DNA of 64,000 bases from Pseudomonas resinovorans NBRC 106553 (GCF_000412695.1 NC_021499.1:186001-250000); one strand, 5' to 3'; counted from the stretch's first letter, positions 25,851-34,807 are shown. The notes: generated from the letters alone by a model not told the origin. Made by a program: numbers and translations.

Positions 25851-26765
25851 ATGAGCAAGGAAAATTCCGGTCAGCCGCTGCTGACCTTCGCCGACGCCGA
25901 TCGCAGCCCCCTGAGCATCCGCGCCCGCGCACTGGTGTTCGTCGATGAGCGCTCGCGTCGCTTGCGCGAGGAGGTCGACCAGCTCGCGCCCGGCGACTTG
26001 CCGGTGCTGATCCAGGGTGAGACCGGTACCGGCAAGGAGCTGCTGGCGCGACAGATCCACCGCTCCAGCGACCGTCCCGGGCTGTTCGTGGCGGTGAGCT
26101 GCAGCGCCATCAGCAAGAGCTACGCGGAGGCCGAGCTGTTCGGCCATACCCCCGGCGCCTACAACGGCGCGGCGAGCAGCCGTGCCGGCTGGTTCGGTTC
26201 GGCCAACGGCGGCACGCTCTACCTGGACGAGATCGGCGACCTGCCGTTGCCGCTGCAGGCCAAGCTGCTGGCGGCGCTGGAGAGTCGCGAGGTGACCCGC
26301 GTCGGCGCCCAGCAGCCGACCCCGGTGGATGTGCGCCTGGTGGCCGCCACCAGCATCGACCTGGCCGAAGCGGTGCGGGTCGGCAAGTTCAACGCGCGGC
26401 TCTATCAGTACCTGAACGAGGGGCGGGTGGAACTACCGCCCTTGCGCGAGCGCCCGGACGACATCCTGCCCCTGGCCGAATACTTCCTCGGCATCTACGC
26501 CCAGCGCCTGGACCTGCCCTTGCCGCTGATCAGCGCGGCGGCCCAGGCGGTGCTGGAGGCCTACCCCTGGCCCGGCAATACCCGCGAACTGGAGAACAGC
26601 GTGCACTTCGCCCTGCTGGTCAGCGAGGGCGACGAAATCCTCCCGCAGCACCTGAACCTGCCGCCCTTGCCGGGCTACGCCCAGCTCGCCGGGCAATTGC
26701 GCCGGCTGGCGGCCAACGACGAGGCGCAGCTGCGCCAGCTGTTCGCCGAGGTGCTGGCCGGTTAA
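25851..26765 (+). CDS. Sigma-54 activator (SfnR-like AAA+ protein) lacking a DNA-binding domain
   Basis: A 304-residue protein that is almost only an AAA+ sigma-54 activation domain: Walker A GETGTGKE (56-63), Walker B LYLDE (about 123-127), and a FNARLYQYLNEGRVELPPLRERPDDI region with the arginine fingers (about 180-207). It has no N-terminal receiver or GAF domain, only about 50 leading residues. After the C-terminal helical lid (PWPGNTRELEN) it ends within about 55 residues and shows no Fis-type helix-turn-helix. The sigma-54 contact loop, normally GAFTGA, reads GAYNGA (102-107). It resembles SfnR-type regulators of sulfone use; whether it activates transcription or modulates another activator is open. 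Confidence 0.78.
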   Translation: MSKENSGQPLLTFADADRSPLSIRARALVFVDERSRRLREEVDQLAPGDLPVLIQGETGTGKELLARQIHRSSDRPGLFVAVSCSAISKSYAEAELFGHTPGAYNGAASSRAGWFGSANGGTLYLDEIGDLPLPLQAKLLAALESREVTRVGAQQPTPVDVRLVAATSIDLAEAVRVGKFNARLYQYLNEGRVELPPLRERPDDILPLAEYFLGIYAQRLDLPLPLISAAAQAVLEAYPWPGNTRELENSVHFALLVSEGDEILPQHLNLPPLPGYAQLAGQLRRLAANDEAQLRQLFAEVLAG

Positions 26766-27136
26766 TCGTGCAGGTAGTAGAGCTTGTTGATGATGCTCCA
26801 GCGCCCGCCGATCTTCAGCAGTGACAGGTAATCGGTGAAGCGCATCTCGGCGTAGTCGTCGACCACCTTGAGCGAGGCGGCGTCGCCGGTGATGTCCAGC
26901 GCCTGGACATCCCACACGGGCGTCCCGCCTTCCGCCAGGGCCGGACCGGCATCGAGAAGGGCACCGACGAAGTCATCCAGCGAGAGCCATTCGAGCTCGC
27001 CCCGGAAGTGGCCGATGATGCGGCACTGTGGGTGGAAGGCGCTGCGCAGTCGGCTCTCGTCGGCGAAGAGCATCCCTTCGACATAGTCCTGCGCGACCCG
27101 CAGGATGGCGTCCCGATCGGTGGCTTGGGCAGTCAT
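26762..27136 (-). CDS. NTF2-like (lumazine-binding 2 / SnoaL-type) protein
   Basis: A 124-residue protein with the NTF2-like cone fold pattern: an N-terminal helix pair (DRDAILRVAQDYVEGMLFAD, about 7-26), a FHPQCRIIGHFRG strand, and C-terminal strands ending in GGRWSIINKLYYLHD. Such proteins are small enzymes or ligand binders; the substrate cannot be read. Its stop overlaps the stop of the convergent sigma-54 activator within TTAA, leaving no room for a terminator. The two genes may be functionally linked, but this is not shown. Confidence 0.75.
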   Translation of the reverse strand: MTAQATDRDAILRVAQDYVEGMLFADESRLRSAFHPQCRIIGHFRGELEWLSLDDFVGALLDAGPALAEGGTPVWDVQALDITGDAASLKVVDDYAEMRFTDYLSLLKIGGRWSIINKLYYLHD

Positions 27137-27286
27137 TTCGCTCGCTCCTCTGGATGCGGCAAATCAGCCAAGCCGAATCCTAGTCCCGCTCGGTGCGGGG
27201 TGAGCGATCCCTTCTGCATAAGCGCGCGGCGCTATCGTCCGATTCGCTATCCGCCGGGTGTCCGGGTCGCATCCGCGCACCGGCTA

Positions 27287-28480
27287 TCAGGGATTGAGCT
27301 GCCCGGTGGCCTTGAGGTGATCCTTCACCGAGCGCAGGCGCGGCAGCGGCAGGCACACCAGGATGGTCAGCAGCAACACCGCCATGCCCATCAGCGGCAG
27401 GTTGTTCAGCCCCATGCCCGCGGTCAGCCACAGGCCGCCGATGAAGGCGCCGCTGGCGTTGCCCAGGTTGAAGGCGGCATGGCTCAGGGTGGCGGCCAGA
27501 CTCGCAGACTCGCCGGCCTGCTCCACCAGCAGCAGCTGCAGCGGCGAGGAAATCGCGAAGCTGGCCACGCCCCAGAGGAAGAGGCAGCCCAGGGCGAGCG
27601 CAGGCACCTGGGCGAAGACGAACAGCCCCAGCAGGCACAGTGCGCTGACGCCGAAGGCCAGGGGCAGCGAGTAGCGGAAACCCTTGTCGGCCAGGCGACC
27701 GCCCAGCAGGTTGCCCAGGGTCAGGCCGATGCCGAACAGCAGCAGGGCGAAGTTGGCGTTCTCCGGTTTGAAGCCGGACACGTCGCGCAGCAGCGGGCTG
27801 ATGTAGGTGAACACACCGAACAGCGCCACCGAGGACAGGCTGCAGACGAACAGCGCATGCAGCACCGGACGGCGCAGGATGCCGTCCCAGGCGCCGGCCG
27901 CGCTGGGCTTGGGCTTGGGCGTGGCGGGTAGCCAGAAGGCCTGGGCCAGCAGGGTGAGCAGGCCGATGGCGGCCACCACCATGAAGGTCACCCGCCAACT
28001 GGTGGCCTGGCCGAGCCAGGCGCCGGCCGGCACGCCGAGCACGTTGGCGATGGTCAGGCCGCTGAGCACCAGGGCCATGGCCGAGGCGCGGCGGTGGGGC
28101 GGCGCCAGCTCCGCGGCCAGCAGGGTGGCGCAGCCGAAGAAGCCGGCATGGCTGAAGGCGGTGAACATGCGCATGGCCAGCAGCCACTCGTAGTTCGGCG
28201 CCAGGGCGCAGCCGAGGTTGCCCAGGGCGTAGGCGCCCATCAGCCAGAGCAGGGCCTGGCGGCGCGGCAGGCGACCGAGCAGCGGGCCCAGCAGCGGCGC
28301 GCCGATCACCACTCCCATGGCATAGGCGCTGACCAGCAGGCCGGCGCTGGAGAGGCTGACCCCGAGGTCGTTGGCCACCTCGGGCAGCAGGCCCATGATG
28401 ATGAATTCGCTGCTGCCGACGACGAAGCCGCCCAGGGCCAGCGCCAGCAAGGGCAGGGAGAGGAGGGTGCTCGGGTTCAT
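27287..28480 (-). CDS. MFS transporter, DHA1/AraJ-type
   Basis: A 397-residue major facilitator protein with twelve hydrophobic helices. The start has the AraJ/YdhP-like motif LALALGGFVVGSSEFIIMGLLPEVANDLG (around 12-40), and the loop 2-3 motif is GPLLGRLPRRQALL (about 65-78). Family members export drugs, sugars or amino acids; the substrate here is unknown. ATG 28480 lies within a weak GGAGG context. It is a single gene between the NTF2-like gene and the cystine operon, with 150 bp downstream and about 210 bp upstream that hold a family-B repeat. Confidence 0.82.
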   Translation of the reverse strand: MNPSTLLSLPLLALALGGFVVGSSEFIIMGLLPEVANDLGVSLSSAGLLVSAYAMGVVIGAPLLGPLLGRLPRRQALLWLMGAYALGNLGCALAPNYEWLLAMRMFTAFSHAGFFGCATLLAAELAPPHRRASAMALVLSGLTIANVLGVPAGAWLGQATSWRVTFMVVAAIGLLTLLAQAFWLPATPKPKPSAAGAWDGILRRPVLHALFVCSLSSVALFGVFTYISPLLRDVSGFKPENANFALLLFGIGLTLGNLLGGRLADKGFRYSLPLAFGVSALCLLGLFVFAQVPALALGCLFLWGVASFAISSPLQLLLVEQAGESASLAATLSHAAFNLGNASGAFIGGLWLTAGMGLNNLPLMGMAVLLLTILVCLPLPRLRSVKDHLKATGQLNP

Positions 28481-28579
28481 GCGGGTTCCAGTGGCGGGGC
28501 GGTTTTGCGAGGGGCGCGGATTCTACGCCGATTTCCTTGCGGGGGGCTTGCCCGATCCTGCCTCGGACGAGATGACGGC

Positions 28580-28676
28580 TGTAGGGGCGAATTCATTCGC
28601 CAAGGGCAGCGCAGCTGCCCCCCTGGAGCACCCAGGCAGGCCTGCGGCCTGCTTGGCGAATGAATTCGCCCCTACA
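28580..28676. repeat. Family-B inverted repeat (TGTAGGGGCGAATTCATTCGCC)
   Basis: Arms TGTAGGGGCGAATTCATTCG and CGAATGAATTCGCCCCTACA flank a variable centre that itself pairs (GGCAGCGCAGCTGCC). Four full copies are in the window (also 33321, 34637 and 57671), all in intergenic space; this one lies upstream of the MFS gene and downstream of tcyN. Confidence 0.9.
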
Positions 28677-28693
28677 AGAGCGTGCAGCCGGTA

Positions 28694-29440
28694 TCAGCCG
28701 TTGAGGAACTTGCTGAGGAACTGCCGCGTGCGTTCTTCCCTGGGTGCGCTGAACAGGCTCTTGGCGTCGCCCTGTTCGACGATCACCCCCTTGTCGATGA
28801 AGATCGCGCGGTTGGCCACATCGCGGGCGAAGCTCATCTCGTGGGTGACGATCACCATGGTGCGGTTCTCCTCGGCCAGGCCGCGGATGGTGGCCAGCAC
28901 CTCGCCCACCAGCTCCGGGTCCAGCGCCGAGGTGGGCTCGTCGAAGAGGATCACGTCGGGCTCCATGGCCAGGGCGCGGGCGATGGCCACACGCTGTTGC
29001 TGGCCGCCGGAGAGGCGCTTCGGATAGGCGTCTTCCTTGCCCGCCAGGCCGACCTTGGCCAGCAACCGCCGGGCGCGTTCGACGGCGCGTTCGCGGGGTT
29101 CCTTCTTCACCACGATCGGGCCTTCGATGACGTTTTCCAGCGCGGTGCGATGGGGGAACAGGTTGAAGTTCTGGAAGACGAAACCGACGTGTTGGCGCAG
29201 CTTGCGGATCAGCCCCTGCTGCTGTTTCAGCGGCCGGCTCGCGTCGATCTCGATCTCGCCCACCTTGATCAGGCCGCCGCTGGGTTCCTCCAGCAGGTTG
29301 AGGCAGCGCAGCAAGGTGGTCTTGCCCGAACCGCTGGGGCCGATGATGGCCACCACTTCGCCGGGTTCGACGGTCAGGTCGATGCCCTTGAGCACCTCCT
29401 GGCCCTTGAAGGATTTGGTCAGGTTACGGACGGTAATCAT
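28694..29440 (-). CDS. tcyN: Cystine ABC importer ATPase
   Basis: A 248-residue polar amino acid importer ATPase: Walker [12 protein letters not shown] (about 33-43), Q-loop FQNFNLFPH, signature LSGGQQQRVAIARA and Walker B VILFDEPTSALDPEL. Its neighbours (permease, binding protein, D-cysteine desulfhydrase) match the enteric tcy(yec)/dcyD/fliY set, which supports cystine as substrate. Its start overlaps the permease stop (ATGA type). Confidence 0.88.
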   Translation of the reverse strand: MITVRNLTKSFKGQEVLKGIDLTVEPGEVVAIIGPSGSGKTTLLRCLNLLEEPSGGLIKVGEIEIDASRPLKQQQGLIRKLRQHVGFVFQNFNLFPHRTALENVIEGPIVVKKEPRERAVERARRLLAKVGLAGKEDAYPKRLSGGQQQRVAIARALAMEPDVILFDEPTSALDPELVGEVLATIRGLAEENRTMVIVTHEMSFARDVANRAIFIDKGVIVEQGDAKSLFSAPREERTRQFLSKFLNG

Positions 29441-30108
29441 CAGGCGTCGCGCTCATGCTGGTTGACCCGTGCCTCCAGGCGAGCCTGGAAGTGCGACAGG
29501 ACGGTGGCCAGTACCCAGTAGATCAGCGCGGCGGCCAGGTACATGGTGAAGATCTCGAAGGTGCGTGCGGTGATCAGCTGCGCCTGGCGGAACAGTTCCG
29601 GCACCTGGATGGTGGCGGCCAGGGCGGTGTCCTTGACCAGCGAAATGAAGCTGTTGCCCAGCGGCGGCAGCGCGGTGCGCGCGGCCTGCGGCAGGATGGC
29701 GCGGACCAGGGTCTGGGTGCGGCTCATGCCGATGCTGGCGGCGGCCTCCCATTGCCCCTTGTCGATGGAGGCGATGGCGGCGCGGAGGATTTCCGAGGTG
29801 TAGGCGGCCATGTTCAGCGAGAAGCCGATCAGCGCCGCTGGCAGCGGCTCCAGCTGGATGCCCAGCTGCGGCAAGCCGTAATAGATCATGAACAGCTGCA
29901 CCAGCAGAGGCGTGCCACGGAAGAACGAAACGTAGATCCGCGAGAGCCACCGCAGGGCGGTGAAACCATAGAGGCGCATCAGGGCCAGGACGAAGCCCAG
30001 CAGCAGTCCGAAGAACATGCCGCCGAGGCTCAGTACCACCGTAAACACCGCGCCCTTCAACAGGAAGGGCGCGGAATCCAGCGCCAGTTGCAGGCTGGCT
30101 TCGATCAT
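29440..30108 (-). CDS. tcyL: Cystine ABC importer permease
   Basis: A 222-residue HisM/YecS-type permease with about five helices and the EAA coupling loop EAAASIGMSRTQTLVRAILPQA (about 134-155). It overlaps the binding-protein gene stop at its 5' end and the ATPase start at its 3' end, so the three form one tightly coupled minus-strand operon read from about 30.9 kb. Confidence 0.88.
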   Translation of the reverse strand: MIEASLQLALDSAPFLLKGAVFTVVLSLGGMFFGLLLGFVLALMRLYGFTALRWLSRIYVSFFRGTPLLVQLFMIYYGLPQLGIQLEPLPAALIGFSLNMAAYTSEILRAAIASIDKGQWEAAASIGMSRTQTLVRAILPQAARTALPPLGNSFISLVKDTALAATIQVPELFRQAQLITARTFEIFTMYLAAALIYWVLATVLSHFQARLEARVNQHERDA

Positions 30109-30902
30109 TGGGTCACGTCAGCCTTGAACCATTTCTCGGAGAGCGCCTTGAGGGTGCCGTCGGCCTTGAGCTTGGCCAGGGCCTTGTCGATGGAGGCCAG
30201 CAGCTCCGGGTTGCCCTTGCGCAGGGCGATGCCGGCTTCCTGGCGGGAGAACGGCTCGCCGGCCACGGCCAGCTTGCCACCGGTTTTCTCGACCATCTCG
30301 AAGGCGGCCAGGCGGTCCACCAGTATGGCGTCGATGCGGCCGACGTTGAGGTCCTGGAACTTGGTGGGGTCGTCGTCGTAGGTGCGAATGTCGGCCTGCG
30401 GGACGTTTTCCTTCAGCCACTGCTCGTAGTTGGTGCCCAGGCCCACGCCGACCTTCTTGCCGGCGAGGTCGGAGGCGGTCTTGATGCTGTCCTCGGTGCC
30501 CTTGCGTACCAGGGCCTGGATGCCGGACACGGTGTAGGGGGTGGAGAAGTCGTACTTCTTCTTGCGCTCGTCGGAGATGGTCACCTGGTTGATCACCACG
30601 TCCAGGCGCTTGGACTCCAGGGCAGCGAGGATGCCATCCCACTTGGTCGGCTGGAACTCGGCCTTCACGCCCAGCTCCTTGGCCAGGGCCTCGGCCAGCT
30701 CCACTTCGAAGCCGGTCAGCTTGCCGCTCTCGTCCTGGTAGTTGAAGGGCGGGTAGGTGCCTTCCAGGCCCACCTTGATGGCGCCTTTCTGCTGGATGTC
30801 CTGGAGCAGGTCGGCGGCGGAGCTGGTGCCGACGAATCCGGCGCCGAGCACCAGGCTCAGGCTGCCGAGGATGAACTGGCGACGCAGGGTGGCAAATGTC
30901 AT
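30105..30902 (-). CDS. tcyJ: Cystine-binding periplasmic protein
   Basis: A 265-residue class 3 (SBP_bac_3) solute-binding protein. It has a signal peptide (about 1-28, ending SSAAD), then GAIKVGLEGTYPPFNYQDESG (about 40-60), FEVELAEALAKELGVKAEF and a DVVINQVTISDERKKKYDFS block (about 98-117), as in FliY/TcyJ. ATG 30902, preceded by GTGAGG, is chosen over an upstream in-frame ATG at 30962 because it gives a proper signal peptide. It is followed by the permease and ATPase, and the D-cysteine desulfhydrase lies upstream on the same strand. Confidence 0.88.
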   Translation of the reverse strand: MTFATLRRQFILGSLSLVLGAGFVGTSSAADLLQDIQQKGAIKVGLEGTYPPFNYQDESGKLTGFEVELAEALAKELGVKAEFQPTKWDGILAALESKRLDVVINQVTISDERKKKYDFSTPYTVSGIQALVRKGTEDSIKTASDLAGKKVGVGLGTNYEQWLKENVPQADIRTYDDDPTKFQDLNVGRIDAILVDRLAAFEMVEKTGGKLAVAGEPFSRQEAGIALRKGNPELLASIDKALAKLKADGTLKALSEKWFKADVTQ

Positions 30903-30957
30903 AGGGGCCTCACGGGGCAGGGTGTTTGGGTGCGGCAACTCTAGGGATTTGGTTATA

Positions 30958-31005
30958 TGCAATAAAATAATTAAAAATTATTTATTGCATTAAAATGGGA
31001 ATAAG
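30958..31005. promoter_or_regulatory. AT-rich dyad and GGAATAAG motif before the cystine importer operon
   Basis: TGCAATAAAATAATT and AATTATTTATTGCA (30958-30989) form an almost perfect inverted repeat 56-88 bp before the tcyJ start. Next to it lies TGGGAATAAGAGAA (30996-31009), a 14-mer whose reverse complement recurs in the gap at 50.7 kb. A CysB-type regulator site is a plausible reading, not proven. Confidence 0.5.
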
Positions 31006-31010
31006 AGAAT

Positions 31011-32012
31011 TCACGCATTACCCGCTGGATGATAGGCGAAGAGCGCCGGGGAGCCACCGGTGTGCAGGAACAGCACAGGGCCGTTGCCTGCGAAGGCGCT
31101 GTTGGCCACTCCATCGAGCAGGCCGGCGAAGGCCTTGCCGGTGTACACCGGGTCCAGCAGCAGGCCTTCGTGGCTGGCGGCGAGCTTCACGGCCTCGAGG
31201 GTGCCGGCGTTGGGTTCGCCGTAGCGGGGGAAGAAGTACTGGTCCCACAGCTCCACCTTGAGGCCGGCGGGAACCGGCACGCCGAGAAGCTCGGCGGTGC
31301 GCTGCAGCAGCCCTTCCACCTTGGGCCGCTGGGTGGCGTCCGGGCGCGAGACGGTGACGCCGACCACGCGGGTGCCCGGCAGGGCGTATTCCAGCGCCAG
31401 GGCGAGGCCCGCGTGGGTGCCGGCGCTGCCGGAGGCCAGCACCACGGCGGCGAAGTCCTGGCCGCTGGCCTTGATCTGCTCGGCCAGCTCCAGGCCGGCA
31501 CGCACGTAGCCCAGTGCGCCCAGGGCATTGGAGCCGCCGATGGGCACCAGGTACGGACGCTTGCCGGCGGCGCGCAGGCGCTCGCCGGTGGCCGCGAGGA
31601 GTTCGTCGGCGGTGTCCAGGTTGGGGGCCAGCTCCACGTCCGTGCCGAACAGGTCCAGCAGCAGGCGGTTGCCGTTCTCCAGGTAATTGCGGTCGGCGGT
31701 GCCGATGGGGTTTTCCAGCAGGGCCACGCAGCCAAGGCCCAGGCGCGCGGCGAGGGCTGCGGTCTGGCGCACGTGGTTGGACTGGATGGCGCCGGCCGTG
31801 ACCAGGGTATCGGCACCCTGGGCCAGGGCCTCGGCGGCGAGGAATTCGAGCTTGCGCACCTTGTTGCCGCCGAGGGCGAAGGGCGTGACATCGTCGCGTT
31901 TCACGTACAGGTCGCGGCCCACCTTGCTCGACAGGTGCTCGAGCTTTTCCAGCGGGGTGGGGGCGGGTACCAGGTCCAGGCGGGAGAAGCGGGCGAGGGC
32001 GGCATCGAGCAT
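31011..32012 (-). CDS. dcyD: D-cysteine desulfhydrase
   Basis: A PLP enzyme of the ACC deaminase/D-cysteine desulfhydrase family that splits D-cysteine to pyruvate, ammonia and sulfide. The 333-residue protein shows the PLP-lysine motif GGNKVRKLE (Lys51), [20 protein letters not shown] (about 75-94) and the PLP phosphate loop [10 protein letters not shown] (about 200). ATG 32012 is chosen over an in-frame start 63 nt upstream because it matches the family N-terminus. It precedes the cystine importer operon on the same strand with a 108-nt promoter-bearing gap. Confidence 0.88.
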   Translation of the reverse strand: MLDAALARFSRLDLVPAPTPLEKLEHLSSKVGRDLYVKRDDVTPFALGGNKVRKLEFLAAEALAQGADTLVTAGAIQSNHVRQTAALAARLGLGCVALLENPIGTADRNYLENGNRLLLDLFGTDVELAPNLDTADELLAATGERLRAAGKRPYLVPIGGSNALGALGYVRAGLELAEQIKASGQDFAAVVLASGSAGTHAGLALALEYALPGTRVVGVTVSRPDATQRPKVEGLLQRTAELLGVPVPAGLKVELWDQYFFPRYGEPNAGTLEAVKLAASHEGLLLDPVYTGKAFAGLLDGVANSAFAGNGPVLFLHTGGSPALFAYHPAGNA

Positions 32013-32285
32013 GGCGGCGTTCCGGTGGACTGCGGGGAAACCTGCAACTTTAGTGAGCCGGGGGGATCCAGGCAATTCGCAGAGGCGACATTAACCTGCG
32101 GATCAGCGCGTAGGAGGTGGCGGTTGTTAATATAAGAAATGGAATATGAGAATAAGAAAACGGTATTTGGTGGTTATAAAAAATCCCCGTAGTGTCGCCC
32201 TCAACCCGGCACACCCAGACCGGGCATCCCAACACCCGCTCGCGGCTGAAGATCCAGCCGGGGCTCTGAATACGAAAGGATCACC

Positions 32286-33068
32286 ATGAAGAAGTCCCTG
32301 CTGCTGACCGCCCTGGCCGCTGCCCTGTCCGCCTCCCTGGCCCACGCCGGCGAAAAGCTCATCGTAGCCGCCACGCCGGTGCCCCACGCCGAAATCCTCG
32401 AGCTGATCAAACCCCAGCTGGCCAAGGAAGGCGTCGACCTGGAAGTGAAGGTCTTCACCGACTACGTGCAGCCCAACCTGCAGGTGGACCAGAAGCACCT
32501 GGACGCCAACTACTTCCAGACCAAGCCTTACCTGGACAACTTCAACAGCGGCAAGGGCACCCACCTGGTGATCGTCAAGGGCGTGCATGTCGAGCCCTTC
32601 GGCGGCTACTCCAGCAAGTACAAGTCCCTGAAGGACCTGCCGGAAGGCGCCACCATCGCCATCCCCAACGAAGGCAGCAACAGCGGCCGTGCCCTGATCC
32701 TGCTGCAGAAGGCCGGACTGCTGAAACTGAAGGACCCGAGCAACGCCCTGGCCACCCCCAAGGACATCGCCGAGAACCCGCACAACTTCAAGTTCAAGGA
32801 ACTGGAAGCGGCCCTGCTGCCGCGCGTGCTGGACCAGGTCGACCTGGCCCTGATCAACACCAACTACGCGCTGGAAGCCAAGCTCAACCCGTCCAAGGAC
32901 GCCCTGGTGCTGGAAGACCGCACCTCGCCCTACGTGAACTACCTGGTGGCCCGTCCGGACAACAAGGACAGCGACGCCATCAAGAAACTCTCCGCCGCGC
33001 TGACCAGCCCGGAAGTCAAAGCCTTCATCGAGCAGAAGTATTCCGGCGCGGTGGTGCCGGCGTTCTGA
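32286..33068 (+). CDS. MetQ/NlpA-family methionine-type binding protein without lipobox
   Basis: A 260-residue NlpA-family solute-binding protein: LIVAATPVPHAEILELIKPQL (about 26-46), the ligand-site segment DANYFQTKPYLDNFN (about 76-90) and AIPNEGSNSGRALILLQKAG (about 125-144). MetQ proteins are usually lipoproteins, but this signal peptide has no Cys and ends SLAHAG, so the product should be a soluble periplasmic protein. No MetN or MetI gene is adjacent, making it an orphan binding protein. GAAAGGATC precedes ATG 32286. An AT-rich promoter stretch (32120-32190) with GGAATATGAGAATAAG lies upstream. Confidence 0.82.
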   Translation: MKKSLLLTALAAALSASLAHAGEKLIVAATPVPHAEILELIKPQLAKEGVDLEVKVFTDYVQPNLQVDQKHLDANYFQTKPYLDNFNSGKGTHLVIVKGVHVEPFGGYSSKYKSLKDLPEGATIAIPNEGSNSGRALILLQKAGLLKLKDPSNALATPKDIAENPHNFKFKELEAALLPRVLDQVDLALINTNYALEAKLNPSKDALVLEDRTSPYVNYLVARPDNKDSDAIKKLSAALTSPEVKAFIEQKYSGAVVPAF

Positions 33069-33080
33069 CTTGGTGGGCGG

Positions 33081-33208
33081 TTGAAAAAGCGTAGCGAGCG
33101 ACGGCCAGGCAAGGCGAAATCAGCCGAAAGGGCGGAGTTTACGAGTTGTAAATGAGCACCTTGAGGCTGATTTCAACACCGCCTGGCCGAGCGCAGTAGC
33201 TTTTCAAC
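33081..33208. repeat. Family-C long inverted repeat
   Basis: TTGAAAAAGC...GCCAGGC...GAAATCAGCC on the left pairs with GGCTGATTTC...GCCTGGC...GCTTTTCAA on the right around a TTACGAGTTGTAAATGAGCA centre. A diverged copy at 47081-47199 keeps the layout and the centre (TTACTGTTGTAAGTGAGCA). It follows the MetQ-like gene. Confidence 0.85.
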
Positions 33209-33258
33209 GGCCCGCACCTGCTAGCCACGGTGGCGGGAGCATGACCCGCCCCTTCCTC

Positions 33259-33296
33259 ACGCCGACGAGTCTCGACTATCGTCGGCGTTCTTTTTT
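33259..33296 (+). terminator. Rho-independent terminator after the MetQ-like gene
   Basis: ACGCCGACGA (33259-33268) pairs with TCGTCGGCGT (33279-33288) around a 10-nt loop and is followed by TCTTTTTTCT. This is a classical intrinsic terminator on the plus strand. Confidence 0.88.
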
Positions 33297-33320
33297 CTGG
33301 TCCCATGGGGCGACCAACCT

Positions 33321-33415
33321 TGTAGGGGCGAATTCATTCGCCAAGCAGTCCGCAGGACTGCCCTGCGAGGCCGGGGACCGCTGCGCGGTCCTTGGCGAAT
33401 GAATTCGCCCCTACA
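33321..33415. repeat. Family-B inverted repeat
   Basis: Same arms as at 28580, with a centre pairing GCAGTCCGCAGGACTGC and GGACCGCTGCGCGGTCC. It ends 22 bp before the start of the PLP-enzyme gene at 33437. Together with the family-C repeat and the terminator it fills the 368-bp gap between the two genes. Confidence 0.9.
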
Positions 33416-33436
33416 GCAGCAATCCGGAGGTTCACC

Positions 33437-34627
33437 ATGCCCGAATCCAAACCCGGCCTGTCCACCCGTTCCGTGCACAGCGGCAACGAGGTCGACCGCC
33501 GCATGGTCACCCGGCCCAAGAGCCTGCCGATCTACGAGTCCTCGGTGTTCGTCTACGACTCCCTGGAGCAGGTGGACGACTTCCTCGCCGGCAACCCCGA
33601 CAACTACATGTACACCCGCATCGCCAACCCCAACCAGGCGGCGGTGGAGGAGTTGGTGCGCGAGCTGGAAGGCGGCGCGGCGGCGCTGTTCTCCGCCTCC
33701 GGCATGGCCTCGGTGAGCGCGGCGCTGCTGGGGCGGCTGAATGCCGGCGACCACCTGATCGCCAGCCGCGAGCTGTACGGCACCACCCAGAGCCTGATCG
33801 AGAAGGAGCTGGCGCGCTTCGGCATCAGCGCTACCCTGGTGGAGATCAACGACCTGGCGGCAGTGGAGGCGGCCATCACTCCGGCGACCAGGATCATCTA
33901 CACCGAGACCGCCTCCAACCCGCTGGTGCGGGTCAGCGACGTGCCGGCCCTGGCGCGGCTGGCCAAGGCCCATGGCCTCAAGCTGCTGGTGGACAACACC
34001 TTCCTCTCGCCGGCGCTCTACCACCCCCTGGCCGATGGCGCCGACCTGGTGCTGCACAGCACCACCAAGTACCTCAACGGCCACAGCGATGCCACCGGCG
34101 GCATTCTCGTCGGCGATGCCGAGTGGATCGCCCAGGCGCGGCGCTTCCAGATCAACGCCGGCGGCAGCGCCAGCCCCTTCGAGGCCTGGCTGACCTTCCG
34201 CGGCGCCAAGACCCTGACCCTGCGCATGAAGGCCCACTCGGCCAACGCGCAGGCATTGGCCACGGCCCTGGAAGCCCACCCCAAGGTCGCCCAGGTGTTC
34301 TATCCCGGCCTGCCCTCGCACCCGGACCACGCCCTGGCCGCGCGGCTGTTCCCCAAGGGCGCCTCGGGCATGCTGAGTTTCACCTTGCACGGCGGCCTGG
34401 CCGAGGTGGACCGACTGATCCGCGCCCTGAAGAACACCGCCTTCGCGCCTTCCCTGGCGGGGGTGGCCAGCAGCATCACCCACCCCGGCAAGACCAGCCA
34501 CCGCGCCCTGTCGCCGGAGGCCCTGGCCGAGCTGGACATCCACGACGGCACCATCCGCGTGTCGGTGGGCATCGAGGATGCCGAGGACATCATCGACGAC
34601 TTCGTGCAGGCGCTGGATAGCCTCTGA
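33437..34627 (+). CDS. Cys/Met-metabolism PLP enzyme (cystathionine gamma-synthase/lyase type)
   Basis: A 396-residue PLP enzyme of the trans-sulfuration family. It shows the family landmarks YTRIANPNQAAVEELVRELE (about 57-76), SASGMASVSAALL, a DNTFLSPALYHPLADGADLVLHSTTKYLNGHSD block with the PLP Lys at 211, and the C-terminal IRVSVGIEDAEDII motif. It could be a cystathionine gamma-synthase, cystathionine gamma-lyase or methionine gamma-lyase; sequence reading does not separate them. CGGAGG precedes ATG 33437. It lies in the sulfur amino acid block but has its own flanking family-B repeats on both sides. Confidence 0.85.
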   Translation: MPESKPGLSTRSVHSGNEVDRRMVTRPKSLPIYESSVFVYDSLEQVDDFLAGNPDNYMYTRIANPNQAAVEELVRELEGGAAALFSASGMASVSAALLGRLNAGDHLIASRELYGTTQSLIEKELARFGISATLVEINDLAAVEAAITPATRIIYTETASNPLVRVSDVPALARLAKAHGLKLLVDNTFLSPALYHPLADGADLVLHSTTKYLNGHSDATGGILVGDAEWIAQARRFQINAGGSASPFEAWLTFRGAKTLTLRMKAHSANAQALATALEAHPKVAQVFYPGLPSHPDHALAARLFPKGASGMLSFTLHGGLAEVDRLIRALKNTAFAPSLAGVASSITHPGKTSHRALSPEALAELDIHDGTIRVSVGIEDAEDIIDDFVQALDSL

Positions 34628-34636
34628 AAGCCTCCT

Positions 34637-34734
34637 TGTAGGGGCGAATTCATTCGCCATGCAGGTCGCAGACCTGCCATTCAACGCCGGATGGGACCGC
34701 TACGCGGTCCTTGGCGAATGTATTCGCCCCTACA
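34637..34734. repeat. Family-B inverted repeat
   Basis: Same arms as at 28580 with one change in the right arm (GAATGTATTCGCC). It follows the PLP enzyme stop by 9 bp and could act as its 3' stem-loop. Confidence 0.88.
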
Positions 34735-34807
34735 GGAAATCCGCCATATCCATATTCGATAACGGTATTTCCATCCTTGTTCTTATGCCAGCTATCCTCG
34801 CGCCATA

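Noticed and set aside
27183..27199. GC-rich hairpin CCCGC...GCGGG downstream of the MFS gene as terminator
   Set aside because: The stem is short and no T-run follows on the minus strand.
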